From Herminiimonas sp. CN (GTDB lineage Bacteria > Pseudomonadota > Gammaproteobacteria > Burkholderiales > Burkholderiaceae_D), in assembly GCF_000622895.1 (NCBI RefSeq), contig NZ_AVCC01000031.1, forward strand, positions 1 through 32,909: DNA of 32,909 nucleotides, given 5' to 3'. Position numbers and translations under genes: made by a program. Shown in pieces: positions 24,925-32,909 of the stretch. The notes under the pieces were generated by a model, which saw nothing but the letters and a program-made list of their open reading frames with translations, was not told where the DNA came from and did no database searches. Within the stretch, counting starts at the first letter, position 1. Every line of letters starts with the position of its first letter.

Positions 24925-25404
24925 TTAACCCAGATGCGACGGCAACTGCAAAATCGCTTCCGCATTCGAGGGCGAAAAGCACTGGTCGGCCGCTTCGCGG
25001 TAGGGCAGCCAGCGGTAGCGGACATGCTCGCGCGGCGCCAGTTTGACCGGTATCTGGCGCGGCACCAGCAGGCTAAACACATGCTCGGTGTTGCGCGTTA
25101 CGCCGGGCGCATAACGATGGCGCCAGATCGGGTAAATTTCATACGTGTTCGATAACTGCCAGTCGCGCAGATGGCGCTGCGGCACCGCCGAAGCCCATCC
25201 CGCCTGATAGTCAGACGAGACCAGGATGCCGGTTTCCTCCGCCACTTCGCGCGCTGCGGTATCGGCCAGCGCTTCATCGGCAAAGTCCTTCGAGCCGGTC
25301 ACCGACTGCCAGTAGCCCGGATGGTCGGCGCGCTCGATCAGCAACACTTCCAGCGCGCTGGTGTGGATCACGACCAGCACGGATTCGGGGATTTTTGGCG
25401 TCAT
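24925..25404 (-). CDS. nudB: Dihydroneopterin triphosphate diphosphatase
   Basis: 159 aa Nudix hydrolase removing pyrophosphate from dihydroneopterin triphosphate in folate synthesis. The Nudix box reads GSKDFADEALADTAAREVAEETGI with the REVAEETG core intact (about residues 37-60). The Gly-to-Glu spacing is one residue longer than the GX5E consensus. Flanking family features are YWQSVTGS and a C-terminal EHVRYRWLPYREA. Other Nudix substrates are possible, but the position downstream of aspS, common in proteobacteria, supports NudB. It lies 73 nt past the aspS stop with a terminator between. Confidence 0.87.
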   Translation of the reverse strand: MTPKIPESVLVVIHTSALEVLLIERADHPGYWQSVTGSKDFADEALADTAAREVAEETGILVSSDYQAGWASAVPQRHLRDWQLSNTYEIYPIWRHRYAPGVTRNTEHVFSLLVPRQIPVKLAPREHVRYRWLPYREAADQCFSPSNAEAILQLPSHLG

Positions 25405-25425
25405 GGCGATGGTGGGTGTCGGGAT

Positions 25426-25452
25426 AAAAAAAGGCGCGGAAATCCGCGCCTT
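25426..25452 (-). terminator. Rho-independent terminator between aspS and nudB
   Basis: GGCGCGGA and TCCGCGCC form a GC-rich stem with a tiny loop (25433-25450). On the minus strand it is followed by seven T (25432-25426). It begins 25 nt past the aspS stop, so nudB transcription needs read-through or its own promoter. Confidence 0.85.
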
Positions 25453-25476
25453 GCATTATGAATCAAAACCCCATCC

Positions 25477-27282
<1,806 letters not shown>

Positions 27283-27333
27283 TGTCTTACCCTGTCTGTA
27301 TCAAAATTCGGTGTGTTGTAATTCGGTTCAGCG

Positions 27334-27957
27334 TTAAATTGCTGTTTTTCTGGCTGGCGACGCAGCGGATTTCTCCGGCACCACCACCCCCATCGAGACG
27401 ATATAACGCAGCGCTGCATCGACGCTCATGTCGAGTTCGATCACGTCGGCCTTGGGCATCATCAGGAAAAAGCCCGAGGTCGGATTCGGCGTGGTCGGCA
27501 CATAGACGCTGACATAATCGCCCAGCAGATGGTTGCTGACATCGCCGCCCGGGATCCCGGTCATGAAGGCGATGGTCCAGGAACCCGCGCGCGGATATTG
27601 CACCAGCAACGCCTTGCGAAAGGCATTGCCGTTGGGCGACAGCAGCGTGTCCGACACCTGCTTGACGCCGGAATAGATCGAGTTGACCACCGGGATGCGC
27701 CGCAGCACCCCTTCCCAGCCCGCTACCACGTAATTGCCGATGAAGTTCTGCGCCAGCAAGCCGACCAGGAAGATCGACAGCAAGGTGAGTATCGTGCCCA
27801 ACCCCGGCAGGTAAAAGCCGAGCAGCGCCTTCGGCTGCCAGCTCTGCGGCAGCAGCAGCAGGGATTGGTCCATGGTGCCGATAATCAGGCTCAACACCCA
27901 CAGGGTGATGACCAGCGGCACCAGAATCAGCAAACCTGTGATGAAATATTTACGCAT
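27334..27957 (-). CDS. DUF502 membrane protein
   Basis: 207 aa. The start at 27957 (ATG) is preferred over an in-frame TTG at 27981. Two membrane helices are evident: about residues 5-25 (YFITGLLILVPLVITLWVL) and 50-75 (GLGTILTLLSIFLVGLLAQN). A soluble domain follows with RIPVVNSIYSGVKQV, FMTGIPGG and VYVPTTPNPTSGFFLMM, all typical of DUF502 proteins. The family's function is not known. Its position between an FmdB-type zinc ribbon gene and aspS is seen in many betaproteobacteria. Confidence 0.92.
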   Translation of the reverse strand: MRKYFITGLLILVPLVITLWVLSLIIGTMDQSLLLLPQSWQPKALLGFYLPGLGTILTLLSIFLVGLLAQNFIGNYVVAGWEGVLRRIPVVNSIYSGVKQVSDTLLSPNGNAFRKALLVQYPRAGSWTIAFMTGIPGGDVSNHLLGDYVSVYVPTTPNPTSGFFLMMPKADVIELDMSVDAALRYIVSMGVVVPEKSAASPARKTAI

Positions 27958-28017
27958 GGCTTTCTTTTTTACCGGTCGCAATGGCCGGCAGCAGGCATTC
28001 CAATTATTGAACGTCGA

Positions 28018-28344
28018 TTATTTATCGGTGGCAGCGCCGGATTTGCTGCTGGCAGGTGCGCTGGACGCGGCAGGTGCGGCAGTTGTTGCGGCAGGGGCTG
28101 CCGCGCCGCTGTCAGAAGACGCGCCGGCGCTGGAAGTCGGCGCAGCGCTGGTGCCGCCCGAACCACCGCGAAAATCGGTCACATACCAGCCCGAACCCTT
28201 CAACTGAAAACCGGCAGCGGTCACTTGCTTTTTAAAAGTGGATTTGCCGCAGGAAGGGCATTCTGTCAATTGCGCATCAGACATCTTTTGCAGCACATCT
28301 TTGGCAAAGCCACAGACTTCGCAGCGGTAAGCATAGATTGGCAT
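28018..28344 (-). CDS. FmdB-type zinc ribbon regulatory protein
   Basis: 108 aa. The first 40 residues are an FmdB zinc ribbon: MPIYAYRCEVCG, then LTECPSCG, with four cysteines in two CxxC pairs. About residues 50-62 (FQLKGSGWYVTDF) match the conserved tail of short FmdB proteins. The last 45 residues are Ala/Ser/Thr/Pro-rich low-complexity sequence, probably disordered. The function is unclear; FmdB was proposed as a regulator of formamide/amide genes. The start at 28344 begins the motif; the frame is open 7 codons further up. It is the first gene of the fmdB-DUF502-aspS block. Confidence 0.9.
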   Translation of the reverse strand: MPIYAYRCEVCGFAKDVLQKMSDAQLTECPSCGKSTFKKQVTAAGFQLKGSGWYVTDFRGGSGGTSAAPTSSAGASSDSGAAAPAATTAAPAASSAPASSKSGAATDK

Positions 28345-28377
28345 GGTAAATCCCGGAAAAATCATCCAAAACCAGAC

Positions 28378-28383
28378 ATTATA
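28378..28383 (-). promoter_or_regulatory. Likely -10 box of the fmdB-DUF502-aspS operon
   Basis: A perfect TATAAT on the minus strand lies 33 nt upstream of the fmdB-like ATG. The hexamers at 16-18 nt further upstream are poor -35 matches, so an activator or an extended element may be needed. Confidence 0.5.
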
Positions 28384-28426
28384 AAGGTTTTCGCCGTCCG
28401 TTATTGATGCTGCGTACCGTTTGCGT

Positions 28427-28448
28427 GCAAAGCCAGCGTGTGCTGGCT
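28427..28448 (-). terminator. Possible terminator of the TPMT-like gene
   Basis: AGCCAGC (28431-28437) and GCTGGCT (28442-28448) form a 7-bp stem with a 4-nt loop overlapping the stop codon. Only three T follow on the minus strand, so it is weak. Confidence 0.4.
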
Positions 28449-29043
28449 AATATCGCCGCCATACCTGCCAGCGCTCACGACCCGCGAAGGCCGGAATCGA
28501 GTCGGCCACAGGCCGGTCTTCGACGCATTCGAAAGACGGCTTCAGCAAGGCATCCAGTGCATCCTTAGCAATGCCGAACGGCGGCCCCTTGGGCGCGTCG
28601 TCAAAATAGAAAAAGCCGGCCAGCAATCCGCCCGGCGGCAGCAAGGCGGCCCAGCGCGCCGCAATCGCCGCGCGCATGCGCGGCGGCAGCGCGCACAAAA
28701 AGGCGCGCTCGTAGATGACATCAGGCGGCTTTTTGGGCGTGAAGGTGAAAAAATCAGCCTGCTCGACCCGTTGCGCCCACGGCCCCAGCAACGCGCGCGC
28801 AGCGTCAACCGCAGCCGGAGAAAAATCGATCGCCGTCACGTCCCAGCCGGCCTCGCACAGATAGCCGACTTCGTAGCCGGTGCCGCAACCGGGAATCAGC
28901 ACCGTCGCGCCGGGTGCCGATTGCGCGACGAAATCGCGCAGGGCAGCCGGCACGCCACCCTTGTCCCACGGCATGAAATTGCGGTCGAAACGCTCATTCC
29001 AGAACGCCTGGTCGGTCGGGTCGCGGGTCTCGAAGGTCTGCAT
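28447..29043 (-). CDS. TPMT-family SAM-dependent methyltransferase
   Basis: 198 aa class-I methyltransferase. Motif I VLIPGCGTGYEVGYL (about residues 48-62) binds SAM, and VTAIDFSPAAV provides the acidic ribose contact. The segment YERAFLCALPP and the N-terminal FWNERF are characteristic of the TPMT (thiol/thiopurine, also tellurite-resistance TehB-like) family. The true substrate is unknown; methylation of small thiols or metalloid compounds is possible. It is transcribed on its own, and a predicted promoter with motif site B lies upstream. Confidence 0.87.
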   Translation of the reverse strand: MQTFETRDPTDQAFWNERFDRNFMPWDKGGVPAALRDFVAQSAPGATVLIPGCGTGYEVGYLCEAGWDVTAIDFSPAAVDAARALLGPWAQRVEQADFFTFTPKKPPDVIYERAFLCALPPRMRAAIAARWAALLPPGGLLAGFFYFDDAPKGPPFGIAKDALDALLKPSFECVEDRPVADSIPAFAGRERWQVWRRY

Positions 29044-29108
29044 ACGGCACTCTCTTTATCAAGATCGGATACGGTAAAGATGATAAAACGCAATCTGGCC
29101 AGGATTAC

Positions 29109-29124
29109 ATACATTGCGGTGTAT
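29109..29124. promoter_or_regulatory. ATAC-N8-GTAT motif, site B (overlaps predicted TPMT-like start site)
   Basis: ATACATTGCGGTGTAT lies just downstream of the predicted -10 of the TPMT-like gene and would cover its transcription start. The inner ACA/TGT pair is also preserved. Such a position suits a repressor. Confidence 0.5.
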
Positions 29125-29126
29125 TT

Positions 29127-29154
29127 TTAATATCGCTTTGTTTTCATGCGACAA
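29127..29154 (-). promoter_or_regulatory. Predicted promoter of the TPMT-like gene
   Basis: On the minus strand TTGTCG (29154-29149), a 16-nt spacer and TATTAA (29132-29127) match the consensus at 4/6 each. It is the best pair in the 150-bp gap. Confidence 0.35.
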
Positions 29155-29193
29155 ATCGAATTTTCAGCACATACTCCCGTATTTTTACAATCT

Positions 29194-30759
29194 CTAGAAA
29201 TAATACAGCCGCATCAGTAGCTGGACCAGGATGATGCCGGCCACCAGCCCGCCGCCGAAATAAACGACGCTACCCAGCAAGCGATTGGTGCGTTTCTGCT
29301 CGGCCAGCAAGTGCTTCAGCAGATCGGCATTGTGCGATTGCGGCTGGCCGGCCAGCGTCAGCGCCTGATGCACCAGGCGCGGCAACTGCGGCAGCAGCTG
29401 GCCGTAACGCGGCGCCTCGTCCTTGAGCCGCTCGACTAAGCCGCGCCAGCCCAGCTGCTCGCTCATCCAGCGTTCCAGATAGGGCTTGGCGGTGACCCAC
29501 AGGTCCAGTTCGGGATCGAGCTGGCGGCCCAGGCCTTCGATATTGAGCAGGGTTTTCTGCAGCAGCACCAGTTGCGGCTGCACCTCGACATTGAAGCGGC
29601 GCGAAGTCTGGAACAGGCGCAACAGGATTTGCCCGAACGAGATATCCTTCAGCGGCCGGTCGAAGATCGGTTCGCAGCAGGCCCGCACCGCCGATTCCAG
29701 CTCGTCGACCCGGGTCTCCTTCGGCGCCCAGCCGGATTCGATGTGCGCTTCGGCGACCCGCTTGTAGTCGCGCTGGAAGAAGGCCAGGAAGTTTTGCGAC
29801 AGGTAATCCTTGTCGAAATCGTTGAGCGTGCCGACGATGCCGAAATCGAGCGCGATATAGCGGCCGAAGGTGGCCGGCTCCATCGACACCAGGATATTGC
29901 CGGGATGCATGTCCGCATGGAAAAAGCCGTCGCGGAACACCTGGGTGAAGAAAATCTCGACGCCGTCGCGCGACAATTTCTTCAGGTCGACGCCGGCCGC
30001 AACCAATCGGTCGAGTTGCGAAATCGGAATCCCGTTCATGCGCTCCATCACGATCACCGACGGCGAGCAATAATCCCAGTACATCTCGGGCACTGCCAGC
30101 AGCTCGGAGCCGGCAAAATTGCGCCGCAGCTGGCTGCCGTTGGCGGCCTCGCGCATCAGGTCGATCTCGTCGTGCAGGTATTTGTCGAACTCGCCGACCA
30201 CTTCCTTCGGCTTTAAGCGCTTGCCGTCGGCCCACAACCGCTCGACCAGGTCGGCGGCAATGTGCATCAGATCGACGTCGGCGTCGATCGACTTCTTCAT
30301 GCCGGGACGCAGCACCTTGACCGCGACCTGCTTGCCGTCCTTCAGCGTGGCGAAATGGACCTGGGCAATCGAGGCCGAAGCGACCGGCACCCGCTCGAAA
30401 CTCTCGAACAGCGTGTCGGGATGGGCGCCGAGCGATTTTTCGATCTGCGCGATCGCCAGCGCGCTGTCGAACGGCGGCACCCGGTCCTGCAATTTCGCCA
30501 GTTCATCGGCGATGTCGGGCGGCATCAGGTCGCGCCGGGTCGACAAGACCTGGCCGAACTTGACGAAGATCGGGCCCAGATCCTCCAGCGCGCGGCGCAG
30601 GCGTTCGCCGCGCGGAGCTGAAATGTCGCGCCAGAAAATCAGCGTATCGATCAGCTTGGCGGTGCGCGGCACGGCCAGGCCGGAAATCGCGATTTCATCC
30701 AGCCCGTAGCGGATCGCCACCCGCGCGATCTTGAACAGGCGCAGGAATTTCAGGATCAT
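29194..30759 (-). CDS. ubiB: Ubiquinone biosynthesis protein UbiB (atypical kinase/ATPase)
   Basis: 521 aa member of the ABC1/ADCK family required for ubiquinone synthesis. Seen: the KxGQ motif [16 protein letters not shown] (about residues 71-86), the A-rich loop [12 protein letters not shown], the ATP-lysine segment [11 protein letters not shown], the catalytic HADMHPGNI and ALDFGIVG. Two hydrophobic segments at the C-terminus (about 497-518) form the membrane anchor. Its ATG overlaps the ubiJ stop (ATGA), indicating translational coupling. ubiE lies upstream of ubiJ, giving the ubiE-ubiJ-ubiB order known from E. coli. Confidence 0.96.
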   Translation of the reverse strand: MILKFLRLFKIARVAIRYGLDEIAISGLAVPRTAKLIDTLIFWRDISAPRGERLRRALEDLGPIFVKFGQVLSTRRDLMPPDIADELAKLQDRVPPFDSALAIAQIEKSLGAHPDTLFESFERVPVASASIAQVHFATLKDGKQVAVKVLRPGMKKSIDADVDLMHIAADLVERLWADGKRLKPKEVVGEFDKYLHDEIDLMREAANGSQLRRNFAGSELLAVPEMYWDYCSPSVIVMERMNGIPISQLDRLVAAGVDLKKLSRDGVEIFFTQVFRDGFFHADMHPGNILVSMEPATFGRYIALDFGIVGTLNDFDKDYLSQNFLAFFQRDYKRVAEAHIESGWAPKETRVDELESAVRACCEPIFDRPLKDISFGQILLRLFQTSRRFNVEVQPQLVLLQKTLLNIEGLGRQLDPELDLWVTAKPYLERWMSEQLGWRGLVERLKDEAPRYGQLLPQLPRLVHQALTLAGQPQSHNADLLKHLLAEQKRTNRLLGSVVYFGGGLVAGIILVQLLMRLYYF

Positions 30760-31349
30760 GACTGCGGCCTCTGGAGTTTTTCAATCCGCTTGGCGAGACG
30801 CTCGACATCATCGCGCATGCGCGCCACTTCCCGCCCGAAATCGCTGACCGCCTGCGGCCGCAGCAGGGTTGGATTTTCCTCCAGCAGATATTCCGCGACA
30901 CTTGCCGCCAGCGACTGCGCCCCCGACTGCACATTGCGCGCTGCCGCCCTGGCGCCGCCGACGATGCGAACGGCGGCGATATCGCCCACCAGCCGGCTCA
31001 GGTCGTGTTCCGCTTCCCAGCGCAGGGTCTGGCTGAGCTGCGAGATCGCGTTGGCGAAATCGGCATCGCCTTCGATTTGCACATACGAAAACGCACGCTC
31101 GCGGTTTTGCAGCATCAGCGGCAGGTCCGCCGCCTGGGCGCGGATAGTGACGGCGGCAGGAATTTCAGGCTCCGCGGCTTCCAGCAGGCCGCCGGGCGCG
31201 ACCTTGAGGCGGATATTGAGCAAGCCGGCATCGAAGCAGGCGACCTTGCCGGCGTGCGCGGCGAGCTTGTCGCGCGCCCAGGGCTCCTGTGCCAGCAGGT
31301 GGTTGATGGCAGCGGGAAGAATGGCGGGAAGGAGTGCGGAAGGGGTCAT
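30756..31349 (-). CDS. ubiJ: Ubiquinone biosynthesis accessory factor UbiJ (SCP2 domain)
   Basis: 197 aa. It has an SCP2-like lipid-binding domain (about residues 10-110) and a C-terminal helical stretch (about 165-195, [20 protein letters not shown]) resembling a coiled coil. This is the UbiJ architecture; UbiJ forms the soluble Ubi complex core that holds polyprenyl intermediates. An ATG at 31349 is preferred; a GTG two codons upstream is possible. The ribosome site is poor. It overlaps ubiB by four bases. Identity rests on the domain arrangement and gene order more than on sequence motifs. Confidence 0.85.
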   Translation of the reverse strand: MTPSALLPAILPAAINHLLAQEPWARDKLAAHAGKVACFDAGLLNIRLKVAPGGLLEAAEPEIPAAVTIRAQAADLPLMLQNRERAFSYVQIEGDADFANAISQLSQTLRWEAEHDLSRLVGDIAAVRIVGGARAAARNVQSGAQSLAASVAEYLLEENPTLLRPQAVSDFGREVARMRDDVERLAKRIEKLQRPQS

Positions 31350-31460
31350 TGTCACGAAGTGGTGCGCAAAAAGAGCAACATCTGCCCAACCAGCCGCAGG
31401 AGAAGCAGAAACCGCTGTGCGCCCCCTGCCCCTGCGGCTAAAGTTCTTGCGGGGTTTGGT

Positions 31461-32195
31461 TTAAAGTTTGATGCCGGTGTGCAGTGCCGCCACGCCGGCG
31501 CTCAGGTTGAAGTAGTCGACCCGTTCCAGCCCGGCTTCCTGCAGCATGGTTTTCAGGGTTTCCTGATCCGGATGCATGCGGATCGACTCGGCCAGGTAGC
31601 GGTAGCTTTCGGCATCGTTGGCGATTTTCTGCCCCATCCACGGCAGTATCTTGAACGAATACAGGTCGTACGGTTTTTGCAGCGGCTGCCAGACTTTGGA
31701 AAACTCCAGCACCAGCAGCTTGCCGCCCGGCTTCAGCACGCGCCGCATCTCGGCCAGCGCCACATCCTTGTGGGTCATGTTGCGCAAGCCGAAGGCGACG
31801 CTGACGCGGTCGAAATAATTATCCGGGAACGGCAGTTTTTCCGCATCGCACAACATGGTCGGCGTATTCAGGCCCTGATTCAGCAAGCGATCGCGGCCTA
31901 CCCGCAACATCGATTCATTGATGTCGGTCAGCCAGACTTCGCCGCTGGCCCCGGCCTGGCGGGCGAAAGCCTTGGCCAGGTCGCCGGTGCCGCCGGCGAT
32001 GTCGAGCACCTTGAAGCCGGGCCGCACGCCGGCCTGCGCGATGGTAAACATTTTCCAGAGCCGGTGCAGCCCGACCGACATCACATCGTTCATCACATCG
32101 TACTTGGTGGCGACCGAATGGAAAACTTCGGCGACCTTGCGGACTTTGTCTTCTTCGTTGACGGTCTCGAAACCGAAATGGGTGGTATTTGTCAT
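31461..32195 (-). CDS. ubiE: Ubiquinone/menaquinone methyltransferase UbiE
   Basis: 244 aa SAM-dependent C-methyltransferase acting on 2-polyprenyl-6-methoxy-1,4-benzoquinol (and on demethylmenaquinol where present). The start at 32195 begins the normal N-terminus ([20 protein letters not shown]); a frame from 32270 would add an unlikely 25 residues. Motifs are [25 protein letters not shown], the SAM site [30 protein letters not shown] and [16 protein letters not shown] 111-bp gap separates it from ubiJ. It lies 110 bp downstream of the DUF971 gene. Confidence 0.96.
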   Translation of the reverse strand: MTNTTHFGFETVNEEDKVRKVAEVFHSVATKYDVMNDVMSVGLHRLWKMFTIAQAGVRPGFKVLDIAGGTGDLAKAFARQAGASGEVWLTDINESMLRVGRDRLLNQGLNTPTMLCDAEKLPFPDNYFDRVSVAFGLRNMTHKDVALAEMRRVLKPGGKLLVLEFSKVWQPLQKPYDLYSFKILPWMGQKIANDAESYRYLAESIRMHPDQETLKTMLQEAGLERVDYFNLSAGVAALHTGIKL

Positions 32196-32305
32196 GGCGT
32201 CAAAAGGAGGGTCATTGTGCAGATGGGGCCGGCAGCAATGCGCGCGGACATGCTCCGCGCCTGCAACCAAAGCGCTTGATTATACAAGCTTGGACTTGCC
32301 ATACC

Positions 32306-32746
32306 TTAATGCTTGTGGCCGCAACCATGGGCGGCGGCAGCCGGCGCTGCCATCGGCGCACTGCGTCCGGCCTCGGCGCCATGGCCGGCCGCTTCCAGCC
32401 GCGCCAGATATTCAGCCCATAATTGCGACTGATTGGCGCCCAGCCAGTACAGGTAATCCCAGCCGAAAATACCGGTATTGTGGCCATCGGAAAAATGCGG
32501 CTGCACCGCATAATTGCCGACCGGCTCCAGTGCGGTCAGTTCCACCTCGCGCTTGCCGGTCTGCAGCACTTCCTGCCCCGGTCCGTGACCGCGCACTTCG
32601 GCCGACGGCGAGTACACGCGCAGCAATTCGAACGGCAGCGAAAATGCCGCGCCGTCGTCGAAAGTGACTTCCAGCAGCCGCGACTGCTTGCGTACGGTCA
32701 ATCCGGTCGGAATGGGAGTGGCTGCGCTCTGTTTCGATCCAGTCAT
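32306..32746 (-). CDS. DUF971 protein with His/Cys-rich tail
   Basis: 146 aa. The DUF971 domain (about residues 15-115) shows LEVTFDDGAAFSLPFELLRVYSPSAEV, then YAVQPHFSDGHNTGIFGWDYLYWLG, as in the N-terminal domain of gamma-butyrobetaine hydroxylase-like proteins and in Fe-S carrier fusions. The position next to ubiE is common in betaproteobacteria. The Ala-rich end carries HGCGHKH, a possible metal-binding tail. The role is not established; an Fe-S or metal link is an inference. Confidence 0.88.
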   Translation of the reverse strand: MTGSKQSAATPIPTGLTVRKQSRLLEVTFDDGAAFSLPFELLRVYSPSAEVRGHGPGQEVLQTGKREVELTALEPVGNYAVQPHFSDGHNTGIFGWDYLYWLGANQSQLWAEYLARLEAAGHGAEAGRSAPMAAPAAAAHGCGHKH

Positions 32747-32909
32747 GGTGATTATCCAGTTTGGTTAGATTACTGCGGTTACACATTGTCCGCGAAAGCT
32801 GTGGAAAACACGAACAGTCCTTTTTTGAAATTTAGAAAAATAGGGAGTATTACTATTTTCATTGCATTCCAGGCATATTTTTATTTGCGATAAAAAAATA
32901 TACTCATAG
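32747..32909. other. AT-rich non-coding end of window, upstream of DUF971 gene
   Basis: 163 bp without a credible gene. It should hold the DUF971-ubiE promoter. The run AAAAAAATATACT (32892-32904) is identical to the left flank and first bases of motif site A (7527-7539). AAAAATAGGGAGTAT (32836-32850) is, on the minus strand, nearly the same as 29171-29186. Confidence 0.5.

Noticed and set aside
29171-29182. ATAC-TCCC-GTAT dyad counted as another copy of the 16-bp motif
   Set aside because: The spacer is 4 rather than 8 nt, so it is not the same site geometry; noted only as a flank similarity.
32770-32815. DnaA-box-like sequences (TTTTCCACA on the minus strand, TTACACATT on the plus strand) at the right edge
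   Set aside because: Only two poor matches, no cluster and no dnaA, dnaN or parA genes nearby, so an origin is not supported.

Overview
The window looks like chromosome of a betaproteobacterium in Burkholderiales, most like Oxalobacteraceae (Herminiimonas, Collimonas or Janthinobacterium-type). This is inferred from the moderately high GC coding DNA with AT-rich intergenic gaps, the gene orders rpe-gph-trpEGD-trpC and ubiE-ubiJ-ubiB, and the protein families seen. No species call is possible from the sequence alone. Almost everything is core metabolism. I see no prophage, CRISPR array, toxin cluster or intact mobile element.

Layout. 1-743: a crotonase cut by the window edge (minus). 920-2646: mltA and apaG (minus), divergent from the plus-strand block 2804-8945. 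That block holds rpe, gph, a Trp-rich leader peptide (trpL), trpE, trpG, trpD, trpC and a small TonB-like lipoprotein. 9039-13491 (minus): an M61-type peptidase with PDZ domain, a frameshifted DUF3429 membrane protein, dsbC and a UbiH-family hydroxylase. 13538-13900: tRNA-Phe with its own promoter and terminator, followed by the last codons of a tyrosine integrase, the scar of a lost element. 13902-14714: a universal stress protein. 15105-22236 (minus): a fatty-acid beta-oxidation locus (TetR regulator, acyl-CoA dehydrogenase, HCDH-ECH fusion, thiolase, enoyl-CoA isomerase-like crotonase). 22368-24728 (minus): hslR, clsB and a YbhP-like EEP phosphatase. 24925-28344 (minus): nudB, aspS, a DUF502 membrane protein and an FmdB-type zinc ribbon protein. 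28447-29043: a TPMT-like methyltransferase. 29194-32746 (minus): ubiB, ubiJ, ubiE and DUF971. 32747-32909: AT-rich non-coding DNA.

How the genes work together. trpE/G/D/C convert chorismate to indole-3-glycerol phosphate, and the leader peptide with four Trp codons suggests control by ribosome-mediated attenuation. The 15-22 kb genes form a nearly complete beta-oxidation cycle under a likely local TetR repressor. ubiE, ubiJ, ubiB and the UbiH-family hydroxylase serve ubiquinone synthesis, which takes electrons from beta-oxidation.

The main unexplained signal is a 16-bp intergenic motif, ATAC-N8-GTAT. It occurs four times, upstream of trpC, fadN, the EEP gene and the TPMT-like gene. Its majority consensus equals the one perfect palindrome, ATACAGCATGCTGTAT. 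It may be the operator of an unidentified regulator or a short dispersed repeat.
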